Below, piece by piece: positions 1 through 9,903 of a stretch of 64,000 nucleotides of DNA (position 1 is the first letter of the stretch; each line of letters opens with the position of its first letter). Below the pieces are notes generated by a model. It was not told the origin of the DNA. It searched no databases and worked only from the letters and a program-made list of their open reading frames with translations. Both the position numbers and the translations under genes were made by a program. The stretch covers positions 1 through 64,000 of the forward strand of contig NZ_JARGCS010000032.1 of assembly GCF_029193575.1 (NCBI RefSeq). The letters are read 5' to 3'. Origin of the DNA: Pseudomonas entomophila (GTDB lineage Bacteria > Pseudomonadota > Gammaproteobacteria > Pseudomonadales > Pseudomonadaceae).

Positions 1-1
1 C

Positions 2-553
2 TACCTCGACGCCCCGGTCTCCGGCGGCGAAGTCGGCGCCAAGGCCGCGACCCTGAGCATCATGGTCGGCGGCTGCCCGAACGCCTTCGAGCGCGCCCTG
101 CCGCTGTTCCAGTCCATGGGCAAGAACATCACCCGCGTCGGCGGCAACGGCGACGGCCAGACCGCCAAGGTGGCCAACCAGATCATCGTCGCCCTGAACA
201 TCCAGGCCGTTGGCGAAGCGCTGCTGTTCGCCGCCAAGAACGGCGCCGACCCGGCCAAGGTGCGCGAGGCGCTGATGGGCGGCTTCGCCTCGTCGAAGAT
301 CCTCGAAGTGCATGCCGAGCGCATGATCAAGGGCACCTTCGACCCGGGCTTCCGCATCAACCTGCACCAGAAGGATTTGAACCTGGCGCTGCAAGGGGCC
401 AAGGAACTGGGCATCAACCTGCCGAACACCTCCAACGCCCAGCAGGTGTTCAGCACCTGCGTGGCGCTGGGCGGCGGCAACTGGGACCACTCGGCGCTGA
501 TCAAGGGCCTGGAGCACATGGCCAACTTCTCGATCCGCGGTGACGACGCCTGA
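2..553 (+). CDS. glxR: 2-hydroxy-3-oxopropionate (tartronate semialdehyde) reductase, 3' part
   Basis: This is the C-terminal 183 residues of a beta-hydroxyacid dehydrogenase; the 5' part with the Rossmann GxGxxG lies outside the window. The open frame runs through the window edge and carries the family's substrate-binding DAPVSGG motif at the start. The cofactor-site lysine region follows (GQTAKVANQI), then the all-alpha domain. The ending NWDHSALIKGLEHMANF is what I recall for pseudomonad GlxR. The enzyme reduces tartronate semialdehyde to glycerate with NAD(P)H in the glyoxylate carboligase pathway. Its neighbour downstream is the glycolate (glyoxylate-producing) locus, which fits. 3-Hydroxyisobutyrate dehydrogenase is the alternative, but the tail favours GlxR. 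Confidence 0.85.
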   Translation, partial: YLDAPVSGGEVGAKAATLSIMVGGCPNAFERALPLFQSMGKNITRVGGNGDGQTAKVANQIIVALNIQAVGEALLFAAKNGADPAKVREALMGGFASSKILEVHAERMIKGTFDPGFRINLHQKDLNLALQGAKELGINLPNTSNAQQVFSTCVALGGGNWDHSALIKGLEHMANFSIRGDDA

Positions 554-569
554 TTCGCCGCCTTCGACG

Positions 570-655
570 GCCTCATCGCGGGGCAAGCCCGTTCAGGCCC
601 CCACTGTTAGCAAAGACGGTGGGGGGCCTGAGCGGGCTTGCCCCGCGATGAGGCC
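570..655. repeat. REP pair (inverted), between glxR and glcC
   Basis: Two inverted copies of GCCTCATCGCGGGGCAAGCC flank a spacer of about 40 bases and can form a long stem. The site lies between the convergent 3' ends of glxR and glcC and may help to end transcription from both sides. It belongs to the P. putida-type REP family found about a dozen times in this window. Confidence 0.85.
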
Positions 656-683
656 CTGAGCAACACCGCCGCCCCGGCGCCGT

Positions 684-1457
684 TCAACTCCACCCCTCCA
701 AGCGCATCGTCGCGCGCACCAGCCGCTGCTCTTCCTGCTCGATCTCCCGCAAGTTGTCGCGAATGCTGTTGATATGCTCGCGCGCCGCCCGCTGCGCCTG
801 CTCGGGCAACTGCTCCATCACCGCGTGATACAGCCGCGTATGCTGCCGGTCGATCTGGCGCATCTGCGCCGGGCGCCCATACAGGTTGTTAACCGACGCG
901 AACACCGTACTCAGGTTCAACTCACTCAACGACTGCAACGTGTGCACCAGCACTGGGTTGTGCGACGCCTCGCTGATCGCGCGGTGAAAGGCATGGTCGC
1001 GCCGGGCATGCTCGCGCGGGTCGTGCGCCTGCGGGTCTTCGTGAGCCTTGACCATCTCGTCATAGCGGCGCTTGATCAACAGCCGATCGACGTCCGTGGC
1101 TCGCAGCGCCGCCAGCCGCGCCGACTCGCCTTCGAGCAGCGCGCGCACCTCCAACAGGTCGTACAGGGTGCGCGGCTGCGAGCTGAACAGGTGCATCAGC
1201 GGTGTGGTGTGGTCGGCGCCGCTCAGGTCGGCGACGAACGAGCCACGCCCCTGCTCGGTGTCGACGATGCCGCGCCCGCGCAACACCCGCAGCCCTTCGC
1301 GCAACGCCGAGCGCGAGCAGCCCAGTTTCTCCACCAGGCGCCGCTCCGACGGCAGCGCCTGGCCTACCTTCAGCACCCCGTCGACGATCAGCTTCTCGAT
1401 GCGTTCGGCCACCTGGTCGGCGACCTGGGGTTTGCCTTGCTTGCCTGAACCGGACAT
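684..1457 (-). CDS. glcC: GntR/FadR-family regulator of glycolate utilisation, GlcC
   Basis: A 257-residue cytoplasmic DNA-binding protein. The N-terminal winged helix (about residues 12-80) has PSERRLVEKLGCSRSALREG and GRGSFV, as in FadR-type GntR proteins. An all-helical FCD ligand-binding domain follows, with the metal-ligand-like DHAFHRAI and AAREHI segments. It is divergent from glcDEFG-glcB-permease, the same arrangement as E. coli glcC, so it should activate that operon with glycolate as inducer (known for E. coli; inferred here). The ATG at 1457 is chosen because upstream in-frame starts would place the operator-like palindrome at 1479-1493 inside the gene. Confidence 0.9.
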   Translation of the reverse strand: MSGSGKQGKPQVADQVAERIEKLIVDGVLKVGQALPSERRLVEKLGCSRSALREGLRVLRGRGIVDTEQGRGSFVADLSGADHTTPLMHLFSSQPRTLYDLLEVRALLEGESARLAALRATDVDRLLIKRRYDEMVKAHEDPQAHDPREHARRDHAFHRAISEASHNPVLVHTLQSLSELNLSTVFASVNNLYGRPAQMRQIDRQHTRLYHAVMEQLPEQAQRAAREHINSIRDNLREIEQEEQRLVRATMRLEGWS

Positions 1458-1478
1458 TGCCATCGCCACGCTCCGCGA

Positions 1479-1493
1479 ACTGGTAGGACCAGT
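1479..1493. promoter_or_regulatory. Palindromic operator, copy 1 (probable GlcC site)
   Basis: ACTGGT-AGG-ACCAGT is a perfect 6-bp inverted repeat with a 3-base spacer, 22 bases upstream of the glcC start. TGGT-N3-ACCA is the usual core recognised by FadR-subfamily GntR regulators. GlcC as the binder is inferred from position. Confidence 0.7.
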
Positions 1494-1576
1494 GGCCATG
1501 CCGCCGCCACCTGCCAGCACTGTATACCCACGCAGCCCGCCGCTTCTACGCCTGCTCGGCCGCGCTCGATAAAAAG

Positions 1577-1587
1577 TGGTAGGACCA
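1577..1587. promoter_or_regulatory. Palindromic operator, copy 2 (probable GlcC site)
   Basis: TGGTAGGACCA recurs 98 bases from copy 1 with the same spacer sequence, about 105 bases upstream of glcD. Two sites with identical arms and spacer in one divergent intergenic region suggest paired binding controlling both glcC and glcD. Confidence 0.7.
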
Positions 1588-1690
1588 GTTCACGCCGCCA
1601 TCGACGCCCGCCGCGCCCGCGCGCAGTCTGCAAGGGCCCCGCGGCGCACCGCCGCGGGTTCCAAGAACAACAACAAGCCGCGTGAGCCTC

Positions 1691-3190
1691 ATGAACATTC
1701 TCTACGACGAGCGCGTCGATGGCGCACTGCCCAAGGTCGACAAAGCCGCCCTGCTGCAGGCCTTGCACGACGCCCTGCCCGACCTCGACATCCTCCACAC
1801 CGAGGAAGACCTGCGCCCCTACGAGTGCGATGGCCTTTCCGCCTACCGCGTGGTGCCGCTGCTGGTGGTACTGCCCGAGCGCCTGGAGCAGGTGCAGGCG
1901 CTGCTGAAGATCTGCCACGCCCGCCAGGTGCCGGTGGTGGCCCGTGGCGCCGGCACCGGCCTTTCCGGCGGCGCATTGCCGCTGGAGCAAGGCATCCTGC
2001 TGGTGATGGCGCGCTTCAACCGCATCCTCGAAATCAACCCCCAGGGGCGCTTCGCCCGGGTCCAGCCTGGGGTGCGCAACCTGGCCATCTCCCAGGCCGC
2101 CGCGCCCCATGGCCTGTACTACGCCCCCGACCCGTCGTCGCAGATCGCCTGTTCGATCGGCGGCAACGTCGCCGAGAACGCCGGCGGCGTGCACTGCCTG
2201 AAGTACGGGCTGACCGTGCACAACCTGCTCAAGGTCGACATCCTCACCGTCGAGGGCGAGTACCTGACCTTGGGCAGCGACGCGCTGGACGCCCCAGGCT
2301 TCGACCTGCTGGCGCTGTTCACCGGCTCCGAGGGCATGCTCGGCATCGTCACCGAAGTCACCGTCAAGCTGCTGCCCAAGCCCCAGGTCGCGCGGGTGCT
2401 GCTGGCCAGCTTCGACTCGGTGGAAAAGGCCGGCCGCGCAGTGGCCGACATCATTGCCGCCGGCATCATCCCAGGGGGCCTGGAGATGATGGACAACCTG
2501 TCGATCCGCGCCGCCGAAGACTTCATCCACGCCGGCTACCCGGTCGAGGCCGCAGCCATCCTGCTGTGCGAGCTCGACGGTGTGGAGGCCGACGTGCGGG
2601 ACGACTGCGTGCTGGTCGAAGCGGTGCTCAAGGCCGCCGGCGCCACCGACGTGCGCCTGGCCTGCGACGAGGCCGAGCGCGTGCGCTTCTGGGCCGGGCG
2701 CAAGAACGCCTTCCCGGCGGTGGGGCGCATCTCGCCGGACTACTACTGCATGGACGGCACCATCCCGCGCCGCGCCCTGCCCGGGGTGCTCAACGGCATC
2801 GCCGAGCTCTCCGAGCAGTACGGCCTGCGGGTGGCCAACGTGTTCCACGCCGGCGACGGCAACATGCACCCGCTGATCCTTTTCGATGCCAACCAGCCCG
2901 GCGAGCTTGAGCGCGCCGAGGCACTGGGCGGCAAGATCCTCGAACTGTGCGTGGCGGTCGGCGGCAGCATCACCGGCGAGCACGGCGTCGGCCGCGAGAA
3001 GATCAACCAGATGTGCGCGCAGTTCAACAGCGACGAGCTGACCTTGTTCCACGCCGTCAAGCACGCCTTCGACCCACAGGGCCTGCTCAACCCCGGCAAG
3101 AACATCCCCACCCTGCACCGCTGCGCCGAATTCGGCTCGATGCACGTGCACCACGGCAGGCTGCCCTTCCCTGAACTGGAGCGTTTCTGA
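1691..3190 (+). CDS. glcD: Glycolate oxidase, FAD-linked subunit GlcD
   Basis: A 499-residue flavoprotein, the same length as E. coli GlcD and alike along its whole length. The FAD-binding PCMH domain occupies about residues 50-230 ([14 protein letters not shown], then CSIGGNVAENAGG). The FAD-oxidase C-terminal domain has FHAGDGNMHPLILFD, the catalytic-His region of the D-lactate dehydrogenase/glycolate oxidase family, and GEHGVGREK. It oxidises glycolate to glyoxylate with GlcE and GlcF, passing electrons to the membrane quinone pool. The ATG giving MNILYDERVDG is preferred over the GTG three codons upstream because it matches the E. coli start. It opens the glc operon. Confidence 0.97.
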   Translation: MNILYDERVDGALPKVDKAALLQALHDALPDLDILHTEEDLRPYECDGLSAYRVVPLLVVLPERLEQVQALLKICHARQVPVVARGAGTGLSGGALPLEQGILLVMARFNRILEINPQGRFARVQPGVRNLAISQAAAPHGLYYAPDPSSQIACSIGGNVAENAGGVHCLKYGLTVHNLLKVDILTVEGEYLTLGSDALDAPGFDLLALFTGSEGMLGIVTEVTVKLLPKPQVARVLLASFDSVEKAGRAVADIIAAGIIPGGLEMMDNLSIRAAEDFIHAGYPVEAAAILLCELDGVEADVRDDCVLVEAVLKAAGATDVRLACDEAERVRFWAGRKNAFPAVGRISPDYYCMDGTIPRRALPGVLNGIAELSEQYGLRVANVFHAGDGNMHPLILFDANQPGELERAEALGGKILELCVAVGGSITGEHGVGREKINQMCAQFNSDELTLFHAVKHAFDPQGLLNPGKNIPTLHRCAEFGSMHVHHGRLPFPELERF

Positions 3191-4242
3191 TGCGACACGA
3201 TCACGACGCCAGCGCCGCGTTGCTGGAACAGGTCAACCAGGCGCTCAACGAACGCACCCCGCTGCGCATCCAGGGCAGCAACAGCAAGGCCATGCTCGGC
3301 CGCCCGGTCAAGGGCGAGGTGCTCGACACCCGCAGCCACCGAGGCGTCGTCAGCTACGACCCGACCGAACTGGTGCTGACCGCCCGCGCCGGCACCCCGC
3401 TGGCGGACATCGAGGCCGCGCTGGACGCCGCCGGGCAGATGCTGCCCTTCGAGCCTCCGCACCTCGGCCCTGGCGCCACCCTCGGCGGCATGGTCGCCGC
3501 CGGGCTGTCCGGCCCGCGCCGCCCCTGGGCCGGCTCGGTGCGCGACTACGTGCTCGGCACCCGCGTCATCACCGGCCACGGCAAGCTGCTGCGCTTTGGC
3601 GGCGAGGTGATGAAGAACGTCGCCGGCTACGACCTGTCGCGCCTGCTGGCCGGCAGCTTCGGCTGCCTGGGCGTGCTCACCGAAGTGTCGCTGAAAGTGC
3701 TGCCCAAGCCACGCCGCCGCCACAGCCTGCGCCTGCCCATGGACGTGCGCCAGGCCTTGGCCGAGCTGGCCGAATGGGGCCAGCAGCCCATCCCGATCAG
3801 CGCCGCCTGCCACGACGGCCAGGCCCTGCACCTGCGCCTGGAAGGTGGCGAGGGCTCGGTGGCCTCGGCGGTCGAGCGCCTGGGTGGCGACACCCTGGCC
3901 GACGACTACTGGGCCGACCTGCGCGAACAGCGCCTGGTTTTCTTCGACGCGCCCGAGCCGCTGTGGCGCCTGTCGCTGCCGCACAACAGCGCGCCCCTCG
4001 ACCTGCCGGGCCAGCAGTTGCTGGACTGGGGCGGTGCGCAGCGCTGGCTGAAGTCCGACGCCACGCCGCTGCGGATCCGCCAGGCCGTGGCTCGCCTGGG
4101 CGGCCACGCGACGCTCCACGAAGCGGACCCCGAGCCGTTCCACCCGCTGCCCGCAGCGCTGCTGCGCTACCACCGCACCCTCAAGCAGCAACTCGACCCC
4201 CAGGGCATCTTCAACCCGGGCCGCTTGTACGCCGACGTCTGA
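3190..4242 (+). CDS. glcE: Glycolate oxidase, FAD-binding subunit GlcE
   Basis: A 350-residue FAD-binding protein that overlaps glcD by one base (TGATG), so translation is probably coupled. The PCMH-type FAD domain fills the first 180 residues (PPHLGPGATLGGMVAAGLSG, then VMKNVAGYDLSRLLAGS). The rest is a short C-terminal part that ends in PQGIFNPGRL. It is shorter than GlcD and lacks the complete oxidase C-terminal domain, as known for GlcE. It is the second flavin subunit of glycolate oxidase; in E. coli, loss of GlcD, GlcE or GlcF abolishes activity. Confidence 0.96.
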   Translation: MRHDHDASAALLEQVNQALNERTPLRIQGSNSKAMLGRPVKGEVLDTRSHRGVVSYDPTELVLTARAGTPLADIEAALDAAGQMLPFEPPHLGPGATLGGMVAAGLSGPRRPWAGSVRDYVLGTRVITGHGKLLRFGGEVMKNVAGYDLSRLLAGSFGCLGVLTEVSLKVLPKPRRRHSLRLPMDVRQALAELAEWGQQPIPISAACHDGQALHLRLEGGEGSVASAVERLGGDTLADDYWADLREQRLVFFDAPEPLWRLSLPHNSAPLDLPGQQLLDWGGAQRWLKSDATPLRIRQAVARLGGHATLHEADPEPFHPLPAALLRYHRTLKQQLDPQGIFNPGRLYADV

Positions 4243-4251
4243 GGCCGCACC

Positions 4252-5469
4252 ATGCAAACCAACTTGAGCGAACACGCCAAACAGCTCCCCCGCGCCGCCG
4301 AGGCCGAGCGCATCCTGCGCTCCTGCGTGCACTGCGGCTTCTGCACCGCCACCTGCCCGACCTACCAGTTGCTGGGCGACGAACTGGACGGCCCGCGCGG
4401 GCGCATCTACCTGATCAAGCAGGTGCTCGAAGGCCAGCCGGTCACCGCCAAGACCCAGGCCCACCTGGACCGCTGCCTGACCTGCCGCAACTGCGAGACC
4501 ACCTGCCCCTCCGGCGTGCAGTACCACAACCTGCTGGACATCGGCCGCGCCGTGGTCGAGCAGCAAGTGCCGCGCTCGCTGGGCGAGCGCCTGTTGCGCG
4601 AGGGCCTGCGCGCCGTGGTGCCGCGCCCGGCGCTGTTCAAGGCGCTGACCAGCACCGCCAAGGCGTTCCGCCCGCTGCTGCCGCAAGCCCTGCAAGCCAA
4701 GCTGCCACGTCACCCGCAGCCAGCCAAGCCACGCCCACAGTTGCTGCACGCACGCCGCGTGCTGATGCTCGAAGGCTGCGTGCAGCCGGCGCTGTCGCCC
4801 AACACCAACGCCGCCGCCGCACGGGTGCTCGACCGCCTGGGCATCTCGGTGACGCCCGCCCGCGAGGCTGGCTGCTGTGGCGCCGTGGACTACCACCTCA
4901 ACGCCCAGAACAAAGGCCTGGACCGCGCCCGACGCAACATCGACGCCTGGTGGCCGGCCATCGAGGCCGGCGCCGAGGCCATCGTGCAGACCGCCAGCGG
5001 CTGCGGCGCCTTCGTGCGCGACTACGGCCACCTGCTCGAGGGCGACCCGGCCTACGCCGAGAAAGCCGCGCGGGTCAGCGCCCTGGCCCGCGACCTGGTC
5101 GAGGTGCTGCGCGCCGAGCCGCTGGAGCGCCTGGGCATCCACGGCGACCGGCGCCTGGCGTTCCACTGCCCGTGCACCCTGCAACACGCGCAAAAGCTCG
5201 GCGGCGCCGTCGAAGGCGTACTCGAGCGCCTGGGCTTCAGCCTCACCCAAGTGCCCGACGCGCACCTGTGCTGCGGCTCGGCGGGCACCTATTCGCTGAC
5301 CCAGCCCGAGCTTTCCCAGCAGTTGCGCGACAACAAGCTCAACGCCCTGGAAAGCGGCAACCCGGAAGTGATCGTCACCGCCAACATCGGCTGCCAGACC
5401 CACCTCGACGGTGCCGGGCGCACGCCCGTGCGCCATTGGATCGAGCTGGTCGAAGAAGCCCTCGCCTAA
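4252..5469 (+). CDS. glcF: Glycolate oxidase, iron-sulfur subunit GlcF
   Basis: A 405-residue iron-sulfur protein, 9 bases after glcE. Two ferredoxin-like [4Fe-4S] motifs lie near the N-terminus: CVHCGFCTATCP at about residue 25 and CLTCRNCETTCP at about residue 76. Two CCG domains follow (GCVQPAL with GCCGAVDYH, and CPCTLQHAQKLGG with CCGSAGTYSLTQ), the cysteine-rich units found in GlcF, LutA/LldE and HdrB. It carries electrons from the flavin subunits to quinones at the inner membrane. Confidence 0.96.
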   Translation: MQTNLSEHAKQLPRAAEAERILRSCVHCGFCTATCPTYQLLGDELDGPRGRIYLIKQVLEGQPVTAKTQAHLDRCLTCRNCETTCPSGVQYHNLLDIGRAVVEQQVPRSLGERLLREGLRAVVPRPALFKALTSTAKAFRPLLPQALQAKLPRHPQPAKPRPQLLHARRVLMLEGCVQPALSPNTNAAAARVLDRLGISVTPAREAGCCGAVDYHLNAQNKGLDRARRNIDAWWPAIEAGAEAIVQTASGCGAFVRDYGHLLEGDPAYAEKAARVSALARDLVEVLRAEPLERLGIHGDRRLAFHCPCTLQHAQKLGGAVEGVLERLGFSLTQVPDAHLCCGSAGTYSLTQPELSQQLRDNKLNALESGNPEVIVTANIGCQTHLDGAGRTPVRHWIELVEEALA

Positions 5470-5480
5470 GGAGAACCCCC

Positions 5481-5879
5481 ATGCAACACAAAGCCGTGCT
5501 CGAACAGGCGGACGTCGCCCGCCTGCTCGCCGCCGCCCGCGCCGAAGCCCAGCGCAACCAGTGGCCGGTGACCATCGCCGTGGTCGACGACGGTGGTCAC
5601 CTGCTGGCCCTGGAGCGCCTCGATGGCTGCGCGCCGATAGCCGCCTACATCGCCACCGAGAAAGCCCGCAGCGCCGCACTGGGCCGACGCGACACCAAGG
5701 GCTACGAGGAGATGGTCAATGGCGGGCGCACGGCGTTCGTCAGCGCGCCGTTGCTGACCTCGCTCGAAGGCGGGTTGCCGCTGCGGGTCGAGGGGCAGGT
5801 AGTCGCGGCGGTGGGCGTGTCGGGCGTGAAGGCCGAACAGGATGCCCAAGTGGCGGCGGTCGGGATCGCGGCGTTCTGA
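5481..5879 (+). CDS. glcG: GlcG/HbpS-family (DUF336) protein
   Basis: A 132-residue protein starting at an ATG with AAGGAG 7-12 bases upstream. It has the GlcG/HbpS signature: [19 protein letters not shown] early, [12 protein letters not shown] in the middle and [12 protein letters not shown] near the end. The family fold binds small ligands or haem in some members. In the E. coli glc operon GlcG has no established enzymatic role. It sits between glcF and glcB here, so its membership of the pathway is clear although its function is not. Confidence 0.9.
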   Translation: MQHKAVLEQADVARLLAAARAEAQRNQWPVTIAVVDDGGHLLALERLDGCAPIAAYIATEKARSAALGRRDTKGYEEMVNGGRTAFVSAPLLTSLEGGLPLRVEGQVVAAVGVSGVKAEQDAQVAAVGIAAF

Positions 5880-5925
5880 AGCCATTTTCGTGTCAGTGCC
5901 GGACACCCCTCAATTAGGAGAAAAC

Positions 5926-8103
5926 ATGACCCAGTACGTCCCCTGCCAGCACCTGCGAGTGGCCGAACCCTTCAAGCGCTTCATCGAGGATGAGGTCCTG
6001 CCCGGCACCGACCTGTCCGCCGCCGTCTTCTGGGCCGGCCTCGACACCCTGGTCCACGACCTGGCCCCGCAAAACCGCGCCTTGCTGGCCGAACGCGAGC
6101 GCCTGCAAGCCGAACTCGACACCTGGCACCGCGCCCACCCCGGCCCGGTCACCGACTTGCCCGCCTACCAGCGCTTTCTCGAAACCATCGGTTACCTGCA
6201 ACCACAACCCGACGCGGTCAGCGTCACCACCACCCACGTCGACACGGAAATCACCGTGCAGGCCGGCCCACAACTGGTGGTGCCCGTGATGAACGCCCGC
6301 TACGCCCTCAACGCCGCCAACGCCCGCTGGGGCTCGCTGTACGACGCCCTCTACGGCACCGACGCCATCGCCGAAGACGGTGGCGCCAGCAAAGGCCCCG
6401 GCTACAACCCGGCACGCGGCGCACGGGTGATCGCCTTCGCCCGCGCCTTCCTCGACCAGGCCTTCCCCCTCGACGGCGCCTCGCACCGCGACGCCCGCGC
6501 CTATCACGTCGAGGCCGGCCAACTGCGGGTCAGGCTCGGCAACGACACCACCACCGGCCTGGCCCAGCCCGAGCAATTCCTCGGGCACCAAGGCAGCGCC
6601 AGCGCGCCCGTGGCCGTGCTGCTGAAGAACCACGACCTGCACGTGGAAATCCAGGTCGACCCCAGCAGCCCGATCGGCGCCAGCGACGCCGCCGGGGTCA
6701 AGGACCTGCTGCTGGAGTCGGCGCTGACCACCATCATGGACTGCGAAGATTCGGTGGCTGCCGTCGACGCCGACGACAAGGTCGCGGTCTACCGCAACTG
6801 GCTGGGCCTGATGAAAGGCGACCTTACCGAGACCGTGGACAAAGGCGGCCAGCGGTTCACCCGCGCGCTCAACCCCGACCGCCACTACCAGGGCCGCGAC
6901 GGCGCGCCGCTGACCCTGCCGGGCCGCGCGCTGCTGTTCGTGCGCAACGTCGGCCACCTGATGAGCAACCCGACCCTGCTCGACCGCCACGGCGAGGAAA
7001 TCCCCGAAGGCATCCTCGACGCCGTGGTCACCAGCCTGGCCGCCCTGCACGACCTGCGTCGCCAGGGCAACTCACGCAGCGGCAGCGTGTACATCGTCAA
7101 ACCAAAGATGCACGGCCCCGCCGAAGTGGCCTTCGCCAACCAGCTGTTCGGCCGCGTCGAAGACCTGCTCGGCCTGCCACGCCACACCCTGAAGATGGGC
7201 ATCATGGACGAGGAGCGGCGCACCAGCGTCAACCTCAAGGCCTGTATCGCCGAAGCCCGCGAACGGGTGGTGTTCATCAACACCGGCTTCCTCGACCGCA
7301 CCGGCGACGAGATGCACAGCGCCATGGAAGCCGGCGCCATGCTGCGCAAGGGCGACATGAAGGCCAGCGCGTGGATCGACGCCTACGAGCGCAACAACGT
7401 ACTGGTCGGGCTTGCCTGCGGCCTGCGGGGCCGGGCGCAGATCGGCAAGGGCATGTGGGCGATGCCCGACCTGATGGCCGCCATGCTCGAGCAGAAGATC
7501 GCCCACCCGCGCGCGGGCGCCAACACCGCCTGGGTACCCTCGCCGACCGCCGCCACCCTGCATGCCCTGCACTATCACCAGGTGGACGTGCGCCAGGTGC
7601 AGCAAGCCCTGGAAGGCATAGACCCGGCCAGCCAGCGCACGCGCCTGCTGCATGGCCTGCTCAGCGTGCCGGTCAGTCGCGACCGCGACTGGAGCGCGGC
7701 CGACATCCAGACGGAACTGGAGAACAACTGCCAGGGCATCCTCGGCTACGTGGTGCGTTGGGTCGAACAGGGCGTGGGGTGCTCCAAGGTGCCAGACATC
7801 CACGACGTCGGCCTGATGGAAGACCGCGCCACCCTGCGCATCTCCGCGCAGCACATCGCCAACTGGCTGCACCACCGGGTGGTCGGCGCCGGGCAAGTGC
7901 GCGCGGCGCTGGAACGCATGGCCCAGGTGGTCGACCAGCAGAACGCCGGCGACCCGGCATACCGCCCCATGGCACCGGACTTCGAGAGCTCCCATGCCTT
8001 CCGCGCGGCTTGCGACCTGGTGTTCAAGGGCCGCGAGCAACCCAGCGGCTACACCGAGCCCTTGCTGCATGCCTGGAGGTTGAGATTCAAGCAGGCGCGG
8101 TGA
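5926..8103 (+). CDS. glcB: Malate synthase G
   Basis: A 725-residue enzyme that condenses glyoxylate with acetyl-CoA to malate, the expected length for the monomeric G form. Recognisable segments are [28 protein letters not shown] (active-site Arg/Glu region of the TIM barrel), [34 protein letters not shown] and [19 protein letters not shown]. The ATG at 5926 has AGGAG nearby and matches the usual start MTQYV. Position 46 bases after glcG makes it part of the glc operon: it uses the glyoxylate that glycolate oxidase makes. Confidence 0.97.
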   Translation: MTQYVPCQHLRVAEPFKRFIEDEVLPGTDLSAAVFWAGLDTLVHDLAPQNRALLAERERLQAELDTWHRAHPGPVTDLPAYQRFLETIGYLQPQPDAVSVTTTHVDTEITVQAGPQLVVPVMNARYALNAANARWGSLYDALYGTDAIAEDGGASKGPGYNPARGARVIAFARAFLDQAFPLDGASHRDARAYHVEAGQLRVRLGNDTTTGLAQPEQFLGHQGSASAPVAVLLKNHDLHVEIQVDPSSPIGASDAAGVKDLLLESALTTIMDCEDSVAAVDADDKVAVYRNWLGLMKGDLTETVDKGGQRFTRALNPDRHYQGRDGAPLTLPGRALLFVRNVGHLMSNPTLLDRHGEEIPEGILDAVVTSLAALHDLRRQGNSRSGSVYIVKPKMHGPAEVAFANQLFGRVEDLLGLPRHTLKMGIMDEERRTSVNLKACIAEARERVVFINTGFLDRTGDEMHSAMEAGAMLRKGDMKASAWIDAYERNNVLVGLACGLRGRAQIGKGMWAMPDLMAAMLEQKIAHPRAGANTAWVPSPTAATLHALHYHQVDVRQVQQALEGIDPASQRTRLLHGLLSVPVSRDRDWSAADIQTELENNCQGILGYVVRWVEQGVGCSKVPDIHDVGLMEDRATLRISAQHIANWLHHRVVGAGQVRAALERMAQVVDQQNAGDPAYRPMAPDFESSHAFRAACDLVFKGREQPSGYTEPLLHAWRLRFKQAR

Positions 8104-8114
8104 GCCTGTAGCGA

Positions 8115-8155
8115 CCCTATCGCGGGTGTGGGAGCGGGCTTGCCCCGCGATAGGG
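8115..8155. repeat. REP element between glcB and the permease
   Basis: CCCTATCGCGGG and its inverted partner GCGGGCTTGCCCCGCGATAGGG form an imperfect palindrome. It lies inside the presumed operon, so it may attenuate or stabilise the message upstream of the permease rather than end it. Confidence 0.8.
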
Positions 8156-8214
8156 CCCCGCAGAACACCCCAAAAAACCGCAGAGCTACCAACAATAAAA
8201 AGAGGCTTTTCGTC

Positions 8215-9900
8215 ATGCAAACCTGGCAACAGCTGTACACTCCCCTGGGCAGCTTGGGCCTTTCCGCCCTGGTCGCGCTGATCCCCATCCTGTTCTTCTT
8301 CGTCGCCCTCGCCGTGCTGCGCATGAAGGGCTACATCGCCGGCACCCTGACGCTGGCGCTGTCGATCCTGGTCGCCACCCTTGCCTACGGCATGCCCGTT
8401 GACATGGCCTTCGCCGCCGCCGGCTACGGCTTCGCCTACGGCCTGTGGCCGATCGCCTGGATCATCGTCGCCGCGGTCTTTCTCTACAAACTCACGGTCA
8501 AGAGCGGCCAGTTCGAGATCATCCGCAGCTCGGTGCTGTCGATCACCGACGACCAACGCTTGCAGGTGCTGTTGATCGGCTTCTCGTTCGGGGCCTTCCT
8601 CGAAGGCGCGGCCGGTTTCGGCGCGCCGGTGGCGATCACCGGGGCACTGCTGGTGGGCCTGGGCTTCAACCCGCTGTACGCCGCTGGCCTGTGCCTGATC
8701 GCCAACACCGCGCCAGTGGCCTTCGGCGCCCTGGGCGTGCCGATCATCGTCGCCGGGCAAGTCACCGGCATCGATGCCTTCAAGATCGGCGCCATGGCCG
8801 GCCGCCAACTGCCGCTGCTGTCGATCATCGTGCCGTTCTGGCTGGTGGCGATCATGGATGGCTGGCGCGGGGTCAAGGAAACCTGGCCTGCCGCCCTGGT
8901 GGCAGGCACCAGTTTCGCCATCACCCAGTACCTGACCTCCAACTACATCGGCCCGGAACTGCCGGACATCACCTCGGCGCTGGTGAGCATCGTTTCGCTG
9001 ACGCTGTTCCTCAAGGTCTGGCAACCGAGCCGCGCCGAGGACCGTGAGGTGGTCGGGGTGTCCGGCGGCGCAGCGGTGATGGGCGGTGGCTCCAGGCCTC
9101 GCGGCAGCCTGCCGTCGCCGTACGGCTTTGGGCAGATCCTCAAGGCCTGGTCGCCGTTCCTGATCCTCACCGTGCTGGTGACGATCTGGACGCTCAAGCC
9201 GTTCAAGGCGCTGTTCGCCGCGGGCGGAGCATTCGAGCGACTGGTGCTGGTGTTCAACATCCCGCACCTGGACCAACTGGTGATGAAGGCCGCGCCCATC
9301 GTCGCCCTGCCCACGCCGATGGCGGCGGTGTACAAGTTCGACCTGGTCTCGGCCGGCGGCAGTGCGATCTTCCTGTCGGCGCTGCTATCGATGCTGGTGC
9401 TGCGCATCGACTGGAAGACCGCGCTGACCAGCTTCAAGGAAACCCTGGTGGAGCTGAAGCTGCCGATCCTGTCGATCGGCATGGTGCTGGCGTTCGCCTT
9501 CGTCACCAACTACTCAGGCATGTCCACCACCCTGGCGCTGGTGCTGGCCGGCACTGGCGCGGCGTTTCCGTTCTTCTCGCCGTTCCTCGGCTGGCTGGGG
9601 GTGTTCCTGACCGGTTCGGACACCTCGTCCAACGCCCTGTTCGGCTCGCTGCAGGCCACCACAGCGCACCAGATCGGCGTCAGCGACACCCTGCTGGTGG
9701 CCGCCAACACCAGTGGCGGGGTGACCGGCAAGATGATCTCGCCGCAGTCGATCGCCGTGGCCTGCGCGGCCACCAGCATCGTCGGCAAGGAGTCGGACCT
9801 GTTCCGCTTCACCTTGAAGCACAGCCTGGTGTTCGCCGCGATCATCGGCCTGATCACCCTCTCCCAGGCCTACGTGTTCACCGGCATGTTGGTGCACTAG
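8215..9900 (+). CDS. glcA: Glycolate/L-lactate permease (LctP family)
   Basis: A 561-residue inner-membrane protein of the lactate permease family with about 12-14 hydrophobic segments. Family landmarks include [34 protein letters not shown] and [16 protein letters not shown] low-complexity, Gly-rich cytoplasmic loop around residues 280-305 separates the halves. GlcA and LldP are close relatives that both carry glycolate and lactate in E. coli. The symbol rests on position directly after glcB, with no lactate dehydrogenase gene beside it. The ATG at 8215 has AGAGG upstream; earlier in-frame starts lie inside the REP sequence. Confidence 0.85.
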   Translation: MQTWQQLYTPLGSLGLSALVALIPILFFFVALAVLRMKGYIAGTLTLALSILVATLAYGMPVDMAFAAAGYGFAYGLWPIAWIIVAAVFLYKLTVKSGQFEIIRSSVLSITDDQRLQVLLIGFSFGAFLEGAAGFGAPVAITGALLVGLGFNPLYAAGLCLIANTAPVAFGALGVPIIVAGQVTGIDAFKIGAMAGRQLPLLSIIVPFWLVAIMDGWRGVKETWPAALVAGTSFAITQYLTSNYIGPELPDITSALVSIVSLTLFLKVWQPSRAEDREVVGVSGGAAVMGGGSRPRGSLPSPYGFGQILKAWSPFLILTVLVTIWTLKPFKALFAAGGAFERLVLVFNIPHLDQLVMKAAPIVALPTPMAAVYKFDLVSAGGSAIFLSALLSMLVLRIDWKTALTSFKETLVELKLPILSIGMVLAFAFVTNYSGMSTTLALVLAGTGAAFPFFSPFLGWLGVFLTGSDTSSNALFGSLQATTAHQIGVSDTLLVAANTSGGVTGKMISPQSIAVACAATSIVGKESDLFRFTLKHSLVFAAIIGLITLSQAYVFTGMLVH

Positions 9901-9903
9901 CGG

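Noticed and set aside
1388..5679. Very long open frames on the strand opposite glcDEF
   Set aside because: These are products of high GC and strong third-position G/C in glcD, glcE and glcF. The peptides are low-complexity (Gly/Ala/Arg/His-rich), lack ribosome sites and match no family.
3774..5879. A 701-codon plus-strand frame running through glcE-glcG whose end is the GlcG protein
   Set aside because: Only its last 132 codons (from 5481) are GlcG. The rest is an out-of-frame reading of glcE and glcF with Pro/Arg/Ala-rich content.
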